From NCBI GenBank assembly GCA_002344135.1, contig DDTO01000004.1, positions 911,275 to 975,274 on the forward strand: a stretch of 64,000 nt of DNA, read 5' to 3'. Position numbers and translations under genes: made by a program. Below the pieces are notes generated by a model that saw nothing but the letters and a program-made list of their open reading frames with translations, was not told the origin of the DNA and did not search any database. This DNA comes from Chthonomonas sp. UBA2362 (GTDB lineage Bacteria > Armatimonadota > Fimbriimonadia > Fimbriimonadales > Fimbriimonadaceae). Positions 19,290-28,405 of this stretch are shown piece by piece (the first letter of the stretch is position 1; each line of letters begins with the position of its first letter).

Positions 19290-20237
19290 CTACGATCGGG
19301 CCATCGCCAGCTCGATCAAGGAGCGTGCAGGGCGGAAACTCACGTCCTCGATGACGGTCTCGAGCACAGTGACCGACACGTTCGATCTTCCGTCGAGAAG
19401 CGCGCCGACCACGTCTTCGACCAGCCCCTCCGGTGTCGACGCCCCGCTGGTCACACCAATCGACCGGTATTCGCTGGCCCAAGCCGGATCGACCTCGTCG
19501 GGAGTCATCAGCAGGTGGGATCGCACTCCGCAGGCTTCAGCGACCTCGCGAAGCCGATTGCTGTTCGAGGACGTGCCCGAACCGACGACGAGGATAAGTT
19601 CACACTCGCGGGCCAAAGCGCGAACGGCTGCTTGGCGGTTGGTCGTCGCGTAACAGATGTCCTCTTTCTTCGGCAGCTCGAGGTGAGGAAACCGGCGCTG
19701 GAGCACGGCCAGGGTGCGCTGAACTTCGTCGACGCTGAGCGTGGTCTGGGTGAGCACGGCCAGGCGGTCGGCTTGAGGAAGTTCGAGGCGTTCAGCGTCC
19801 TCGGGCGTTTCTACAAGCGCCATCCGATCGGGAGCCTCGCCCATGGTTCCCTCTGCCTCCGCATGGCCTTCGTGGCCGATGTAGATCATGAAGTAGCCTT
19901 GGCGGGCGTAGTAGCGGGCTTCGTTGTGAACCTTGGTGACAAGGGGGCAGGTGGCGTCGATGACGGTCAGATTACGGGAGTCGGCCTCTCGCCGCACTTC
20001 GGGAGAGACGCCGTGTGCGGAGAACACGACGGGCATGCCTTCGGGAATCTCGTCGATGTCCTCGACGAAGACCACGCCTCGCGCCTCGAAGCTGCGGACG
20101 ACCCACTCGTTATGGACAATCGCGTGGCGGACGTAGAGCGGCGCGCCGTGGATCTTCAGCGCGAGATCGACAACCTCGATCGCGTAAGCGACTCCCGCGC
20201 AAAACCCGCGCGGGGCGGCGAGTACGATCCGCTCCAC
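19290..20237 (-). CDS. ispH: 4-hydroxy-3-methylbut-2-enyl diphosphate reductase
   Basis: This encodes 315 aa from a GTG start at 20237. It performs the last step of the MEP isoprenoid pathway, making IPP and DMAPP from HMBPP. The three cluster-binding cysteines are visible in APRGFCAGV, VIDATCPLV and EDICYATTNRQ. Substrate-binding motifs include HAIVHNEWVV, SAHGVSPEV, IGHEGHAEAEGTMG, GSGTSSNSNRL and GVTSGASTPEGLVEDVV. Length and motif order are normal. The redoxin gene lies 9 bp upstream on the same strand and rpoN follows after an 84-bp gap. Confidence 0.97.
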   Translation of the reverse strand: MERIVLAAPRGFCAGVAYAIEVVDLALKIHGAPLYVRHAIVHNEWVVRSFEARGVVFVEDIDEIPEGMPVVFSAHGVSPEVRREADSRNLTVIDATCPLVTKVHNEARYYARQGYFMIYIGHEGHAEAEGTMGEAPDRMALVETPEDAERLELPQADRLAVLTQTTLSVDEVQRTLAVLQRRFPHLELPKKEDICYATTNRQAAVRALARECELILVVGSGTSSNSNRLREVAEACGVRSHLLMTPDEVDPAWASEYRSIGVTSGASTPEGLVEDVVGALLDGRSNVSVTVLETVIEDVSFRPARSLIELAMARS

Positions 20238-20246
20238 GTCTCGATT

Positions 20247-20822
20247 CTACCGGGGGTCCCGCTCCGGAATTCCGCATCCGATCGCGGGAGCCTGAGGCAC
20301 CGAAACCGGCTTGCCGGCGAAAATCTCGCGCAAGGCGATGCGCAGGTCTTGCCGATACTCACGCGTCTTGGGGTTGCCGTGCTCCACATATCGATCGTCG
20401 ATGCGACCGCGGTAAAGGAGTTTTCCCTTCGGATCGAGCACCGCAGCCTCCGGGGTCACCGAGGCCCCGATCGGGCGCACGAATCGCCGCTCCGCATCGA
20501 CGATGGCGGGGAACTCGAACTTGTACTCCTTCCCGTGGGCCTCGATCGCCTTCGCACCGACCGTCGTGTCCACGTAGATACGGTAGAACGCCGCGCCCTT
20601 CTTGCCGAACTCGGCCGCGATTCGAGCGATTTCCGGCGCGTACCGGTTGTTGATCGGGCAGTCGACGGTCATGAACAGGAGCACGGTTGCCTTGGCCTTC
20701 GGATCGGGGATCGCTCGGGTCTGCCCCTCGATATCGGTAGCAGGTTCGAAAGTCAGAGGCTCGGCCGGAAATGGCTTTCCCTGCGACCCGATGACGGCGG
20801 CGAGAAGAAGTGCGGCGCTCAT
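20247..20822 (-). CDS. exported thioredoxin-fold (redoxin) protein with a single active-site-like cysteine
   Basis: This encodes 191 aa with a short hydrophobic N-terminus (MSAALLLAAVIG), probably a signal peptide. KATVLLFMTVDCPINNRYAP is the thioredoxin-fold first strand and active-site position, with C-P-I-N in place of C-x-x-C, so only one Cys is available there. VTPEAAVLDPKGKLLYRGR is the cis-Pro strand. The C-terminal Cys (IGCGIP) is the only other Cys. Such single-Cys redoxins are common in environmental bacteria and are often found as domains of larger haem proteins; a role in thiol-redox or peroxide chemistry is inferred only. It is co-directional with ispH. Confidence 0.8.
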   Translation of the reverse strand: MSAALLLAAVIGSQGKPFPAEPLTFEPATDIEGQTRAIPDPKAKATVLLFMTVDCPINNRYAPEIARIAAEFGKKGAAFYRIYVDTTVGAKAIEAHGKEYKFEFPAIVDAERRFVRPIGASVTPEAAVLDPKGKLLYRGRIDDRYVEHGNPKTREYRQDLRIALREIFAGKPVSVPQAPAIGCGIPERDPR

Positions 20823-20889
20823 CCCTTTACTTTAGGACGTTCATTGGGCCTAATGGATCACCGACATTCATGCGGTAAAACCCCCGCCG

Positions 20890-21960
20890 ATGTCGAACAA
20901 GCGCTTCCCGTGCAATCAGTGCGGCGCCCAACTGTCCTTCGAGCCGGGCACCCACAGCTTGAAGTGCGAGTACTGCGGCTTCCTCAACGAGATCCCGCAG
21001 TCGGCTGAAGACATCGAAGAACTCGATTTCCATCAATACCTCGATATCGCGCGGCAGGAGTCTGTTCCCGACAAGGAGCAGACCGTGAAGTGCTCGGCCT
21101 GCGCCGCGGAGTTTACCCTCGGGGGCCATGCGGTGAGCGACGCCTGCCCGTTTTGCGGCTCGAACACGATCGTGGCGATTCCACCCGAGGTGCGGATCAG
21201 GCCTAAGTCTCTGTTGCCCTTCGCGATCGATGCCCGCGCCTGCCGCGAGATCTACCAGAAGTGGATCACGAGCCGATGGCTTGCCCCGGCCGCGCTCAGG
21301 TCGTATGCCCGAGCTGAAGGAAAGATCGACGGCATGTACATCCCCTACTGGACCTACGACACCAACACGACGAGTTGGTACACCGGCATGCGGGGCGACT
21401 ACTACTACGAGACCGAAACCTATCGGGAGAACGGTGAAACGAAGACCCGACAAGTCCGCCGGACGCGCTGGACCCCTGCCTCCGGAACCGTTTGGCGACA
21501 GTTCGACGACGTGCTGGTCAACGGAAGTACGCGGTTGCCGGAGAAGCACGCGAGACGGCTGCAGAAGTGGGACCTCGAGAACCTCACCCCGTTCCAAGAC
21601 GACTACCTCAGCGGTTTCCGAACGGAGCGTTACCATGTCGGCCTGGAGGAGGGGTTCGGCCGCGCCCAAGAGATCATGACGCGGGTGATCCATGGGGACG
21701 TCCGCTCCGACATCGGCGGCGACGAGCAGCAGGTCTACTCCGTCGACACACAGTGGGACGACATCACCTTCAAGCACATCCTGGTCCCGATCTGGATCGG
21801 CGCTTACCAGTTCAAGGGAAAGTCGTACGGGTTCATGATCAACGGCCGCACCGGCGAAATCTCCGGCGATGCCCCCATCAGCCCGTGGAAGATCGCCCTG
21901 ATCGTCTTCGGCGTCCTCGCCGTTATCGGCCTGGTTGTCTGGCTGGGCGGCAGAAGCTGA
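20890..21960 (+). CDS. double zinc-ribbon protein with C-terminal membrane anchor
   Basis: This encodes 356 aa. Two Cys4 ribbons lie at the N-terminus: CNQCGAQL with CEYCGFLN (residues about 8-35), and CSACAAEF with CPFCGSNT (about 65-95). A central region rich in Tyr and Trp (YIPYWTYDTNTTSWYTG) leads to a conserved IWIGAYQFKGKSYGFMING segment and one C-terminal transmembrane helix (about 330-352, IALIVFGVLAVIGLVVWL). Proteins with this layout have been annotated in databases as primosomal protein N'-like, but no helicase motif is visible, so that name should not be used. The function is unknown. It begins the plus-strand run that continues with the M29 aminopeptidase. Confidence 0.8.
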   Translation: MSNKRFPCNQCGAQLSFEPGTHSLKCEYCGFLNEIPQSAEDIEELDFHQYLDIARQESVPDKEQTVKCSACAAEFTLGGHAVSDACPFCGSNTIVAIPPEVRIRPKSLLPFAIDARACREIYQKWITSRWLAPAALRSYARAEGKIDGMYIPYWTYDTNTTSWYTGMRGDYYYETETYRENGETKTRQVRRTRWTPASGTVWRQFDDVLVNGSTRLPEKHARRLQKWDLENLTPFQDDYLSGFRTERYHVGLEEGFGRAQEIMTRVIHGDVRSDIGGDEQQVYSVDTQWDDITFKHILVPIWIGAYQFKGKSYGFMINGRTGEISGDAPISPWKIALIVFGVLAVIGLVVWLGGRS

Positions 21961-21980
21961 GCGGGATTCAGAATAGGCGC

Positions 21981-23105
21981 ATGGTCGACCCACGCGTCAC
22001 ACGCTTCGCCGAACTGCTCGCTGGTCACAGCACGAACCTTTCTAAGGAGGACCGCGTGCTCGTACACGCTTTCGACCTGCCGGCCGAGGCGGTCGCCGAA
22101 ATCGTCCGAGTCTGTCAATCGACCGGCGCCGAGGTCTTCGTTCGCTTGGAGAGCCAGCTCGTTCGGCGGCAGCTTATGCTGGGCATGACGGAAGCGAACG
22201 CGGCCACCTACGCCGACATCGAGAAGCACGAGATGGAGCGAATGACCGCCTACATCGCTCTTCGCGGCGCGCAAAACGCCCTGGAGCAAGCAGACGTTCC
22301 GAGCGAGACTCTCGCAATGTGGCAGCGGGTTTTCGGCGTGCCGGTGACGAACGAGACGAGGGTGCCGAACACCAAGTGGGTCGCCCTCCGTTGGCCGAAT
22401 CCATCGATGGCCCAGCAGGCCGGCATGAGCACGCAGGGCTTCGAGGACTTCTACTTCCGTGTTTGCACGATGGACTACGCCCGTATGAAGAAGGCTTGCG
22501 AACCCCTCAAAGACCTGATGAACCGGACCGACGCGGTCCACTTGCTCGGCCCCGGTACGGACCTGACCTTTTCGATCAAGGACATCGGCGCGGTCATGTG
22601 CGTCGGCCATCGAAACATCCCCGACGGCGAGTGCTTTTCGTGTCCGGTAAAGGACTCGGTCAACGGGGTCGTCCAGTACAACACCGCCTCCCTCTTTCAG
22701 GGTCAGGTCTTCGAGAACGTGCGCTATGTCGTAAAAGACGGCCGCATCGTCGAGGCGACCGCCGGTGCCCAGACGGATCGACTCAACGAGATTCTCGACA
22801 CCGACGAGGGGGCGAGGTACTTCGGCGAATGGAGCCTCGGGTTCAATCCGTTCATCCTGCACCCAATGAAGGACACGCTCTTCGACGAAAAGATCGCCGG
22901 ATCGTTCCACTTAACTCCCGGAAACGCCTACCCGCCCCCGGGTGGAAACGGCAACAAGAGCGCCGTCCACTGGGACAAGGTCGTGATCCAGCGGCCCGAA
23001 TACGGTGGCGGCGAAATCTGGTTCGACGGTCGGCTCATTCGAAAGGACGGCCTGTTCGTCCTACCGGAACTCGCCGATCTCAACCCCGACCGGCTCGGCG
23101 CCTGA
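21981..23105 (+). CDS. M29 family (thermophilic) metallo-aminopeptidase
   Basis: This encodes 374 aa from the ATG at 21981. It should remove N-terminal amino acids from peptides in the cytoplasm. Family motifs are LLGPGTDLTFSI, NIPDGECFSCPVKDSVNG, GEWSLGFNPF (metal-ligand Glu), GSFHLTPGNAYP (His) and SAVHWDKV (His and Asp). These are the expected ligands of the two-metal site of M29 enzymes such as AmpS and AmpT. Length is close to the usual 370-410. The stop codon overlaps the start of the next membrane-protein gene (TGATG), so the two are translationally coupled. Confidence 0.9.
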   Translation: MVDPRVTRFAELLAGHSTNLSKEDRVLVHAFDLPAEAVAEIVRVCQSTGAEVFVRLESQLVRRQLMLGMTEANAATYADIEKHEMERMTAYIALRGAQNALEQADVPSETLAMWQRVFGVPVTNETRVPNTKWVALRWPNPSMAQQAGMSTQGFEDFYFRVCTMDYARMKKACEPLKDLMNRTDAVHLLGPGTDLTFSIKDIGAVMCVGHRNIPDGECFSCPVKDSVNGVVQYNTASLFQGQVFENVRYVVKDGRIVEATAGAQTDRLNEILDTDEGARYFGEWSLGFNPFILHPMKDTLFDEKIAGSFHLTPGNAYPPPGGNGNKSAVHWDKVVIQRPEYGGGEIWFDGRLIRKDGLFVLPELADLNPDRLGA

Positions 23106-25393
23106 TGAGCCGTTTCCTCGTCTGGCTTAGGCCGCGATGGGCAATCGTGCTGCTGGCCTTGTTGCCGGTACTGCCGCTCTGGCGCGCAGTGTTTCTCGGG
23201 GAGACCATCGGTGCGTTCGACGAGATTCGCACCATGGCACCCTGGAGCGCCGCCCCGAGCGGCAAGCCGTGGGACGTGCTGATGGCGGACTCGGCGCTTC
23301 AGTTCTACGTGTGGCGGGACCTCGTTTTCGAAGCCTGGCGGGGCTTCGAGCTGCCGCTCTGGAACCCGTATCAGCTCGCCGGCACGCCCCTTCTAGCCAA
23401 CTCTCAATCGGGCGCTCTTTATCCGCTTCATGTCCTCGTCGGAATCCTCCACCTTCCGACGGGTCTCGGCCTCACCCTGCTCGCCTGGTTTCATCTCGCA
23501 TGGGCGGCAATCGGCACCTTTTTGCTCGCGCGTCGCCTCGGCGCTTCCGATGTCGGAGGGTTCGTGGCGGGCAGTTCGTTCTCGCTCTCCCAATTCATGG
23601 TGTCCTGGACCGCGCTGCCCAGCGTCATCGAAACCTGCTCCTGGATTCCCTGGCTACTGCTGGGAGTCGAGACGGTCTACTCGCGAGGCATAACAGCCCG
23701 ACTCATCGCCGGGCTCGGCATGGCGATGGGCATGCTCCTCCTCGCGGGACACCTCCAGTTCGCGGCCTATGGCCTCATGGCGACGGTCCTGCTCGCGCTG
23801 TGGCGCCTGGTCGGTGCCAAGGAGCGGCGCTGGACCGGTACCGCGGCGGTGGCGGGGGCCCTTGCGATAGGTGGGCTGCTCGCCGCGCCGCAACTGGATC
23901 AAGTCCTCCGCTTCGGACGCGAGGGGCACCGGCAGGCGCCGGCTACCGAGGCCGGCTACCAGGCGTATGTCGCCGGAGCGATCCCCGCCGCTGCGCTCGT
24001 CGGTCTGCCCAACCCCGCGTTCCAGGGTCTCCCCACGCGCACCTCGCCGGAGGTCGAGGGAGCCTCGACCTACTGGCCCGCCATCACGCACCGAGGGATG
24101 AACTTCGCCGAGACCGCCATCGGACTCGGACCCGTGATCGTTCTGCTACTGGGCCTCGCGGCGTTCGAGGTGCGGCGGATGAGGCCGGGCGCGCCGTACG
24201 CAGCGATGTTCGTTCTCTCGCTTTTGATCGCCCTGGGCACGCCGCTGAACAAGCCGATGTACTTCCTCCTGCCCGGATGGTCGGCTACTGGATCGCCCGG
24301 GCGAATCGCCGTGCTGTTCGTCCTGTCAGCCTGCCTGTTGGCCGGTCTCGCCCTGCGCGACAAGGAAAAGGTCCCCCACCGAGCGGCCGTCCTCGCAACC
24401 GCCGTCTTCGTCTTCCTGGCACTGATCCCCTTTTGGACCCTGCGAACGCTCGCCGACAACTTGACCCCCTGGCTGCCGCAGGTCTCGGTCGAAGTCGTCG
24501 GACTCCTCGTTGGGGGAGCAACCGGCGCGACGACGGGGCCCTACTTCCTGAGCGTCTTGCTTTGCTCGGTTGTCGCGGTACTTCTGGTAAGGCAGGAAGC
24601 GACTGCCGCCAAACTGCTCGCCGCCGTCACCGTGCTCGTTCCCGCAACCTTGTATGCGGCGCAAGTCGTGAGAACGTCTCCGCGCCCTTTGGCCCATGTG
24701 GAGGGACCTGCCCGGGGCGAACGGATTGCCGCCTTCAACGACCGGTGGGATCTCCTCTCGGCGGTGCCCGCCGTTCTCCCGCCGAACACGGCCTCGCTCT
24801 CACGGATTCACGACCTCAGCGGATACGACTCCTTGATGCATCGCGACACCGTCGCCCTGCTTAAGGAAGTCGATGGCCAGGACGCTGCACCCCCTGCCAA
24901 CGGAAACATGATGTTCGTCAAGTCCTCGGCGAACCCGCTCCTCCTCGCGGAAGCGGGGGTTTCGGAGGTCTGGACGAACCAGCCCACCGAGAAGCTGGGC
25001 GTCCTGCCGGCCGAGTCCAGCGGTCTCTATCGCTATCGGCTGCGGGGTCCCGGCCGCGTCTACGTGGAAGGCGCCGACGGCGCGCGGACGCCCGCGCTCA
25101 TCGAACGCGAGGGCTTCGGTCGGATGTCGATCCGCGCATCCGGCCCGGGGCGGCTTGTCGTAAAGGACCGGGCGATGAAGGGTTGGCACGCCACCGTTGC
25201 CGGCAGGACAGAAGCGGTGCCGGAAGCCCGCTGGATCGAGGTCGACAACCTCCCCCCCGGCGATCAGATCGTGGTGCTGACCTATTCGCCTCCCGGCCTC
25301 AAAGCGTGGCTTTCGATTTCTTGCCTCGTCTGGGTCACCGCGGTCGCGCTGGCCGTCCGCCGACCACGGCAATCCGGGATCGACAGTCAGTAG
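23105..25393 (+). CDS. large polytopic YfhO/GT-C-like membrane protein
   Basis: This encodes 762 aa. It starts at 23105 inside the stop of the M29 gene. Twelve or so transmembrane helices occupy residues 10-580, followed by an extracytoplasmic domain of about 150 residues (AFNDRWDLLSAVPAVLPPN to SGLYRYRLRGPGRVYVEG) and a last helix near the C-terminus. The early loop FDEIRTMAPWSA and the block PLWNPYQLAGTPLLANSQSG match YfhO-like proteins related to GT-C glycosyltransferases that use lipid-linked sugars. The C-terminal KGWHATVAGR fits the same family. A role in glycosylating cell-wall polymers or exported proteins is likely but not shown. Confidence 0.85.
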   Translation: MSRFLVWLRPRWAIVLLALLPVLPLWRAVFLGETIGAFDEIRTMAPWSAAPSGKPWDVLMADSALQFYVWRDLVFEAWRGFELPLWNPYQLAGTPLLANSQSGALYPLHVLVGILHLPTGLGLTLLAWFHLAWAAIGTFLLARRLGASDVGGFVAGSSFSLSQFMVSWTALPSVIETCSWIPWLLLGVETVYSRGITARLIAGLGMAMGMLLLAGHLQFAAYGLMATVLLALWRLVGAKERRWTGTAAVAGALAIGGLLAAPQLDQVLRFGREGHRQAPATEAGYQAYVAGAIPAAALVGLPNPAFQGLPTRTSPEVEGASTYWPAITHRGMNFAETAIGLGPVIVLLLGLAAFEVRRMRPGAPYAAMFVLSLLIALGTPLNKPMYFLLPGWSATGSPGRIAVLFVLSACLLAGLALRDKEKVPHRAAVLATAVFVFLALIPFWTLRTLADNLTPWLPQVSVEVVGLLVGGATGATTGPYFLSVLLCSVVAVLLVRQEATAAKLLAAVTVLVPATLYAAQVVRTSPRPLAHVEGPARGERIAAFNDRWDLLSAVPAVLPPNTASLSRIHDLSGYDSLMHRDTVALLKEVDGQDAAPPANGNMMFVKSSANPLLLAEAGVSEVWTNQPTEKLGVLPAESSGLYRYRLRGPGRVYVEGADGARTPALIEREGFGRMSIRASGPGRLVVKDRAMKGWHATVAGRTEAVPEARWIEVDNLPPGDQIVVLTYSPPGLKAWLSISCLVWVTAVALAVRRPRQSGIDSQ

Positions 25394-25402
25394 ACTCCCG
25401 GC

Positions 25403-28400
25403 ATGTCCATGCGTCCGCTGTTGATGCTGCCGCTTCTGCTCGCCTGCACGTTCGCTTCCCCGCAACTCGACCCGATTCTCTACGAAGGACTGAAGTGGCG
25501 TTCGATCGGCCCCCTCCGGGGGGGACGATCCGTCGCCGCGACAGGCGTTGCCCAAAGGCCGAAGGAGTATTACTTCGGCGCGACGGGAGGCGGGGTCTGG
25601 AAGACGACCGACGGCGGGGTCGAATGGAACTGCGTTTCCGACGGCTTCCTCGGCACGGCCTCGGTGGGCGCCCTCGCCGTCGCCCCAAGCAACCCGGACG
25701 TCGTGTATGCGGGGACAGGGGAGAAGGACATCCGTGGAAACATCTCTCACGGCGATGGCCTCTATCGCTCGGACGACGCTGGGAAGACGTGGCGTCACAT
25801 CGGGCTCCGCGAATGCCAGACCATCAGCCGCATCGTCGTCCATCCGCGCGATCCCGATACGGCTTGGGTCGCGGCGCTCGGTCACGTGTACGTGAAGCGC
25901 GATATCGCCACCGGTCGGGTCGACGCCGACCCCAATCGGGGCATTTACAAGACGACCGACGGCGGAAAGACCTGGGCGCGAGTGCTCTTCAAGAGCCCGA
26001 CGGCAGGCGGCATCGACGTCGAGATCGATCCCTCCAATCCGCAAACCCTCTATGCAGCCCTATGGGAAGCCTGGAGAACGCCGTACACGCTCAACTCCGG
26101 CGGCCCCGGCAGCGGCCTTCACAAATCCACGGACGGCGGTAAGACCTGGACCGACCTCACGCGAAATACAGGCCTGCCGCAAGGCGTCATCGGCAAGATC
26201 GGGCTCGCCGTCTCTCCGGCAAATCCGAAGCGACTGTATGCGATCGTCGAAGCCCTCGATGGCGGCATCTTCCGCAGCGACGACGCCGGAGCAACGTGGA
26301 TCCTCGCGAACAGTGGCCGCCAATGGCGCCAGCGCGCTTGGTACTACTCCCATGTCATCGCCGACACCAAGGATGCCGACGCCGTCTGGGTCCTGAATGT
26401 CGGCGTCGGCCGATCCACCGACGGAGGCAAGACGTTCCGCGGCGTCTCGACCCCCCACAGCGACAGTCACGATCTCTGGATCGCTCCCGACGACCCGAAC
26501 CGGATCATCGAGGCGAACGACGGCGGCGCGAACGTCAGCACCGATGGCGGCAGGACCTGGACCGACCAAGACTTCGCTACGGGTCAGTTCTATCACGTCA
26601 CGACGGACAACGCCTTCCCCTACCGCGTGCTCGGCGCGCAGCAGGACAATTCCACCGTTAGGATCCCCTCGCGCGACCGCGGAGGGGGTGGCCGGCGAGG
26701 CAGAGGGGCCGGAATCGACATCGAGAGCACGGCCGGCGGCGAGAGCGGCTACATCGCGGTGAAGCCGAACGATCCCGACGTCGTCTTCGGTGGGTCGTAC
26801 GGCGGGTACCTCGAGCGGCTCAACCATCGGACCGGCAAGGGACGAAACGTCAACGTCTGGCCCGACAACCCGATGGGGCACGGCGCGATCGACCTCCGGC
26901 AGCGCTTCCAGTGGACCTTCCCCATCGTCTTCTCCCCCCACGATCCGAATCTGCTCTACACGTGCTCCCAGCATGTTTGGAAATCGACCAACGAGGGCGA
27001 GACCTGGACAAAGATTTCCCCCGACCTCTCGCGTAACGATCCCCGCACCCTGGGCCCGAGCGGCGGACCCATCACGAAAGACAACACGAGCGTCGAGTAC
27101 TACGGCACGGTCTTCACTCTCGCCGAGTCGCCTTCCAGGCCTGGTGTACTGTGGGCAGGCTCGGACGACGGCTTGGTCCACGTCTCTCGCGATGCAGGGG
27201 CGAGTTGGCAGAACGTAACCCCGAAGGAAATGCCCGAGTGGGGCTTGTGCAGCATGATCGAAGCCTCGCCCTTCGAGGAAGGTACCGCCTATCTGGCCGT
27301 CGATAACCACGAGAACGACGACCTCGCGCCGTACGTGTTCGTCACGCGGAACTTCGGACGGACCTGGAACAAGCTCGTCGAGGGACTGCCGTCGAACGCC
27401 TTCGTGCGTGTCGTCCGCGAAGACCCCGCGCGAGCCGGACTGCTTTACGCTGGCACCGAGGTAGGGGTCTTCGTTCGCTTCCCGGGCGAAAAGGTCTGGC
27501 AATCGCTCGGCATGAACCTACCCCTCACGCCGATCCACGACCTCGTGGTCAAGGAGGGCGACCTCGTCGTCGCGACGCACGGGCGCGGTTTCTGGATTCT
27601 CGACGACATCTCACCGCTGCGCCAGATCTCGGCGGACGCCGCCGCCGCCCGCCTCTTTGCTCCCCGTCCTGCGACCATGGCGAACTTCCGTGCTCCGGCG
27701 CCGAACGGCATCCTCGCCAACTATTTCCTGCCCAAAGACGCCGAAAAGGTGGAGTTCGAACTCTTCGATACGAACGGGGTCGCCGTGGCAAAGACGGAAG
27801 GCGTGGGCAAGAAGGGCCTCAACCGGGTCTCCCTAGCCCCCCGCTACCCCGGCTATAGAGGATTCCCAGGCATGATCCTCTGGGGCGCCGGTTCGCAGCA
27901 GATTCCTGGCGCGCCAGGGGTTTACCGACTCAAACTCACCGTAGACGGCCAAGTCAAGTGGGCCGATGCCGAATGGAAGCGCGACCCACGGGCGGAGTGC
28001 TCCGACGACGACCTCCGCGCGAGGACCGAGTTCGCACTTCTCATCCGCGACCGAATGAACGATGCCAACGGCGCTGTCATTCGCATTCGTGAGCTGAAAA
28101 AGGCGCTCGACGACACTGCCAAAGCCAAGCCTGGAGTGGCGCGACAGGCCGAAGCCCTCAAGGTCAAGCTCTCCTCACTCGAAGAGGAGATCTATCAGGT
28201 GCGTAACCAGTCGGGTCAGGACCCGCTGAACTATCCGATCAAACTCAACAATCGGATCGGAGCTTTGCTCGGTGTCGTTCTCGGTGGAGAGGCGCGGCCG
28301 ACGGATGCGAGCTACCAGGTGTTCGCGGAGCTGACGGGAATGCTGCAGATTCAGTTGGACCGGCTGAAGGAGTTGGAAGTCGAAGTGAAGCGGCTCCTCG

Positions 28401-28405
28401 CATGA
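25403..28405 (+). CDS. exported BNR/VPS10-type beta-propeller protein
   Basis: This encodes 1000 aa with a signal peptide (MSMRPLLMLPLLLACTFA). From about residue 30 to 730 it carries many repeats with the S/T-x-D-x-G-x-x-W signature: KTTDGGVEWN, RSDDAGKTWR, KTTDGGKTWA, KSTDGGKTWT and RSDDAGATWI. These build sortilin/sialidase-like propellers. GRGFWILDDISPLRQ marks the end of this region, and the C-terminal 150 residues are helical with a coiled coil (LIRDRMNDANGAVIRIRELK). Many relatives are labelled glycosyl hydrolase, but no catalytic residues can be named here. The stop overlaps the glcD start (ATGA). Confidence 0.87.
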   Translation: MSMRPLLMLPLLLACTFASPQLDPILYEGLKWRSIGPLRGGRSVAATGVAQRPKEYYFGATGGGVWKTTDGGVEWNCVSDGFLGTASVGALAVAPSNPDVVYAGTGEKDIRGNISHGDGLYRSDDAGKTWRHIGLRECQTISRIVVHPRDPDTAWVAALGHVYVKRDIATGRVDADPNRGIYKTTDGGKTWARVLFKSPTAGGIDVEIDPSNPQTLYAALWEAWRTPYTLNSGGPGSGLHKSTDGGKTWTDLTRNTGLPQGVIGKIGLAVSPANPKRLYAIVEALDGGIFRSDDAGATWILANSGRQWRQRAWYYSHVIADTKDADAVWVLNVGVGRSTDGGKTFRGVSTPHSDSHDLWIAPDDPNRIIEANDGGANVSTDGGRTWTDQDFATGQFYHVTTDNAFPYRVLGAQQDNSTVRIPSRDRGGGGRRGRGAGIDIESTAGGESGYIAVKPNDPDVVFGGSYGGYLERLNHRTGKGRNVNVWPDNPMGHGAIDLRQRFQWTFPIVFSPHDPNLLYTCSQHVWKSTNEGETWTKISPDLSRNDPRTLGPSGGPITKDNTSVEYYGTVFTLAESPSRPGVLWAGSDDGLVHVSRDAGASWQNVTPKEMPEWGLCSMIEASPFEEGTAYLAVDNHENDDLAPYVFVTRNFGRTWNKLVEGLPSNAFVRVVREDPARAGLLYAGTEVGVFVRFPGEKVWQSLGMNLPLTPIHDLVVKEGDLVVATHGRGFWILDDISPLRQISADAAAARLFAPRPATMANFRAPAPNGILANYFLPKDAEKVEFELFDTNGVAVAKTEGVGKKGLNRVSLAPRYPGYRGFPGMILWGAGSQQIPGAPGVYRLKLTVDGQVKWADAEWKRDPRAECSDDDLRARTEFALLIRDRMNDANGAVIRIRELKKALDDTAKAKPGVARQAEALKVKLSSLEEEIYQVRNQSGQDPLNYPIKLNNRIGALLGVVLGGEARPTDASYQVFAELTGMLQIQLDRLKELEVEVKRLLA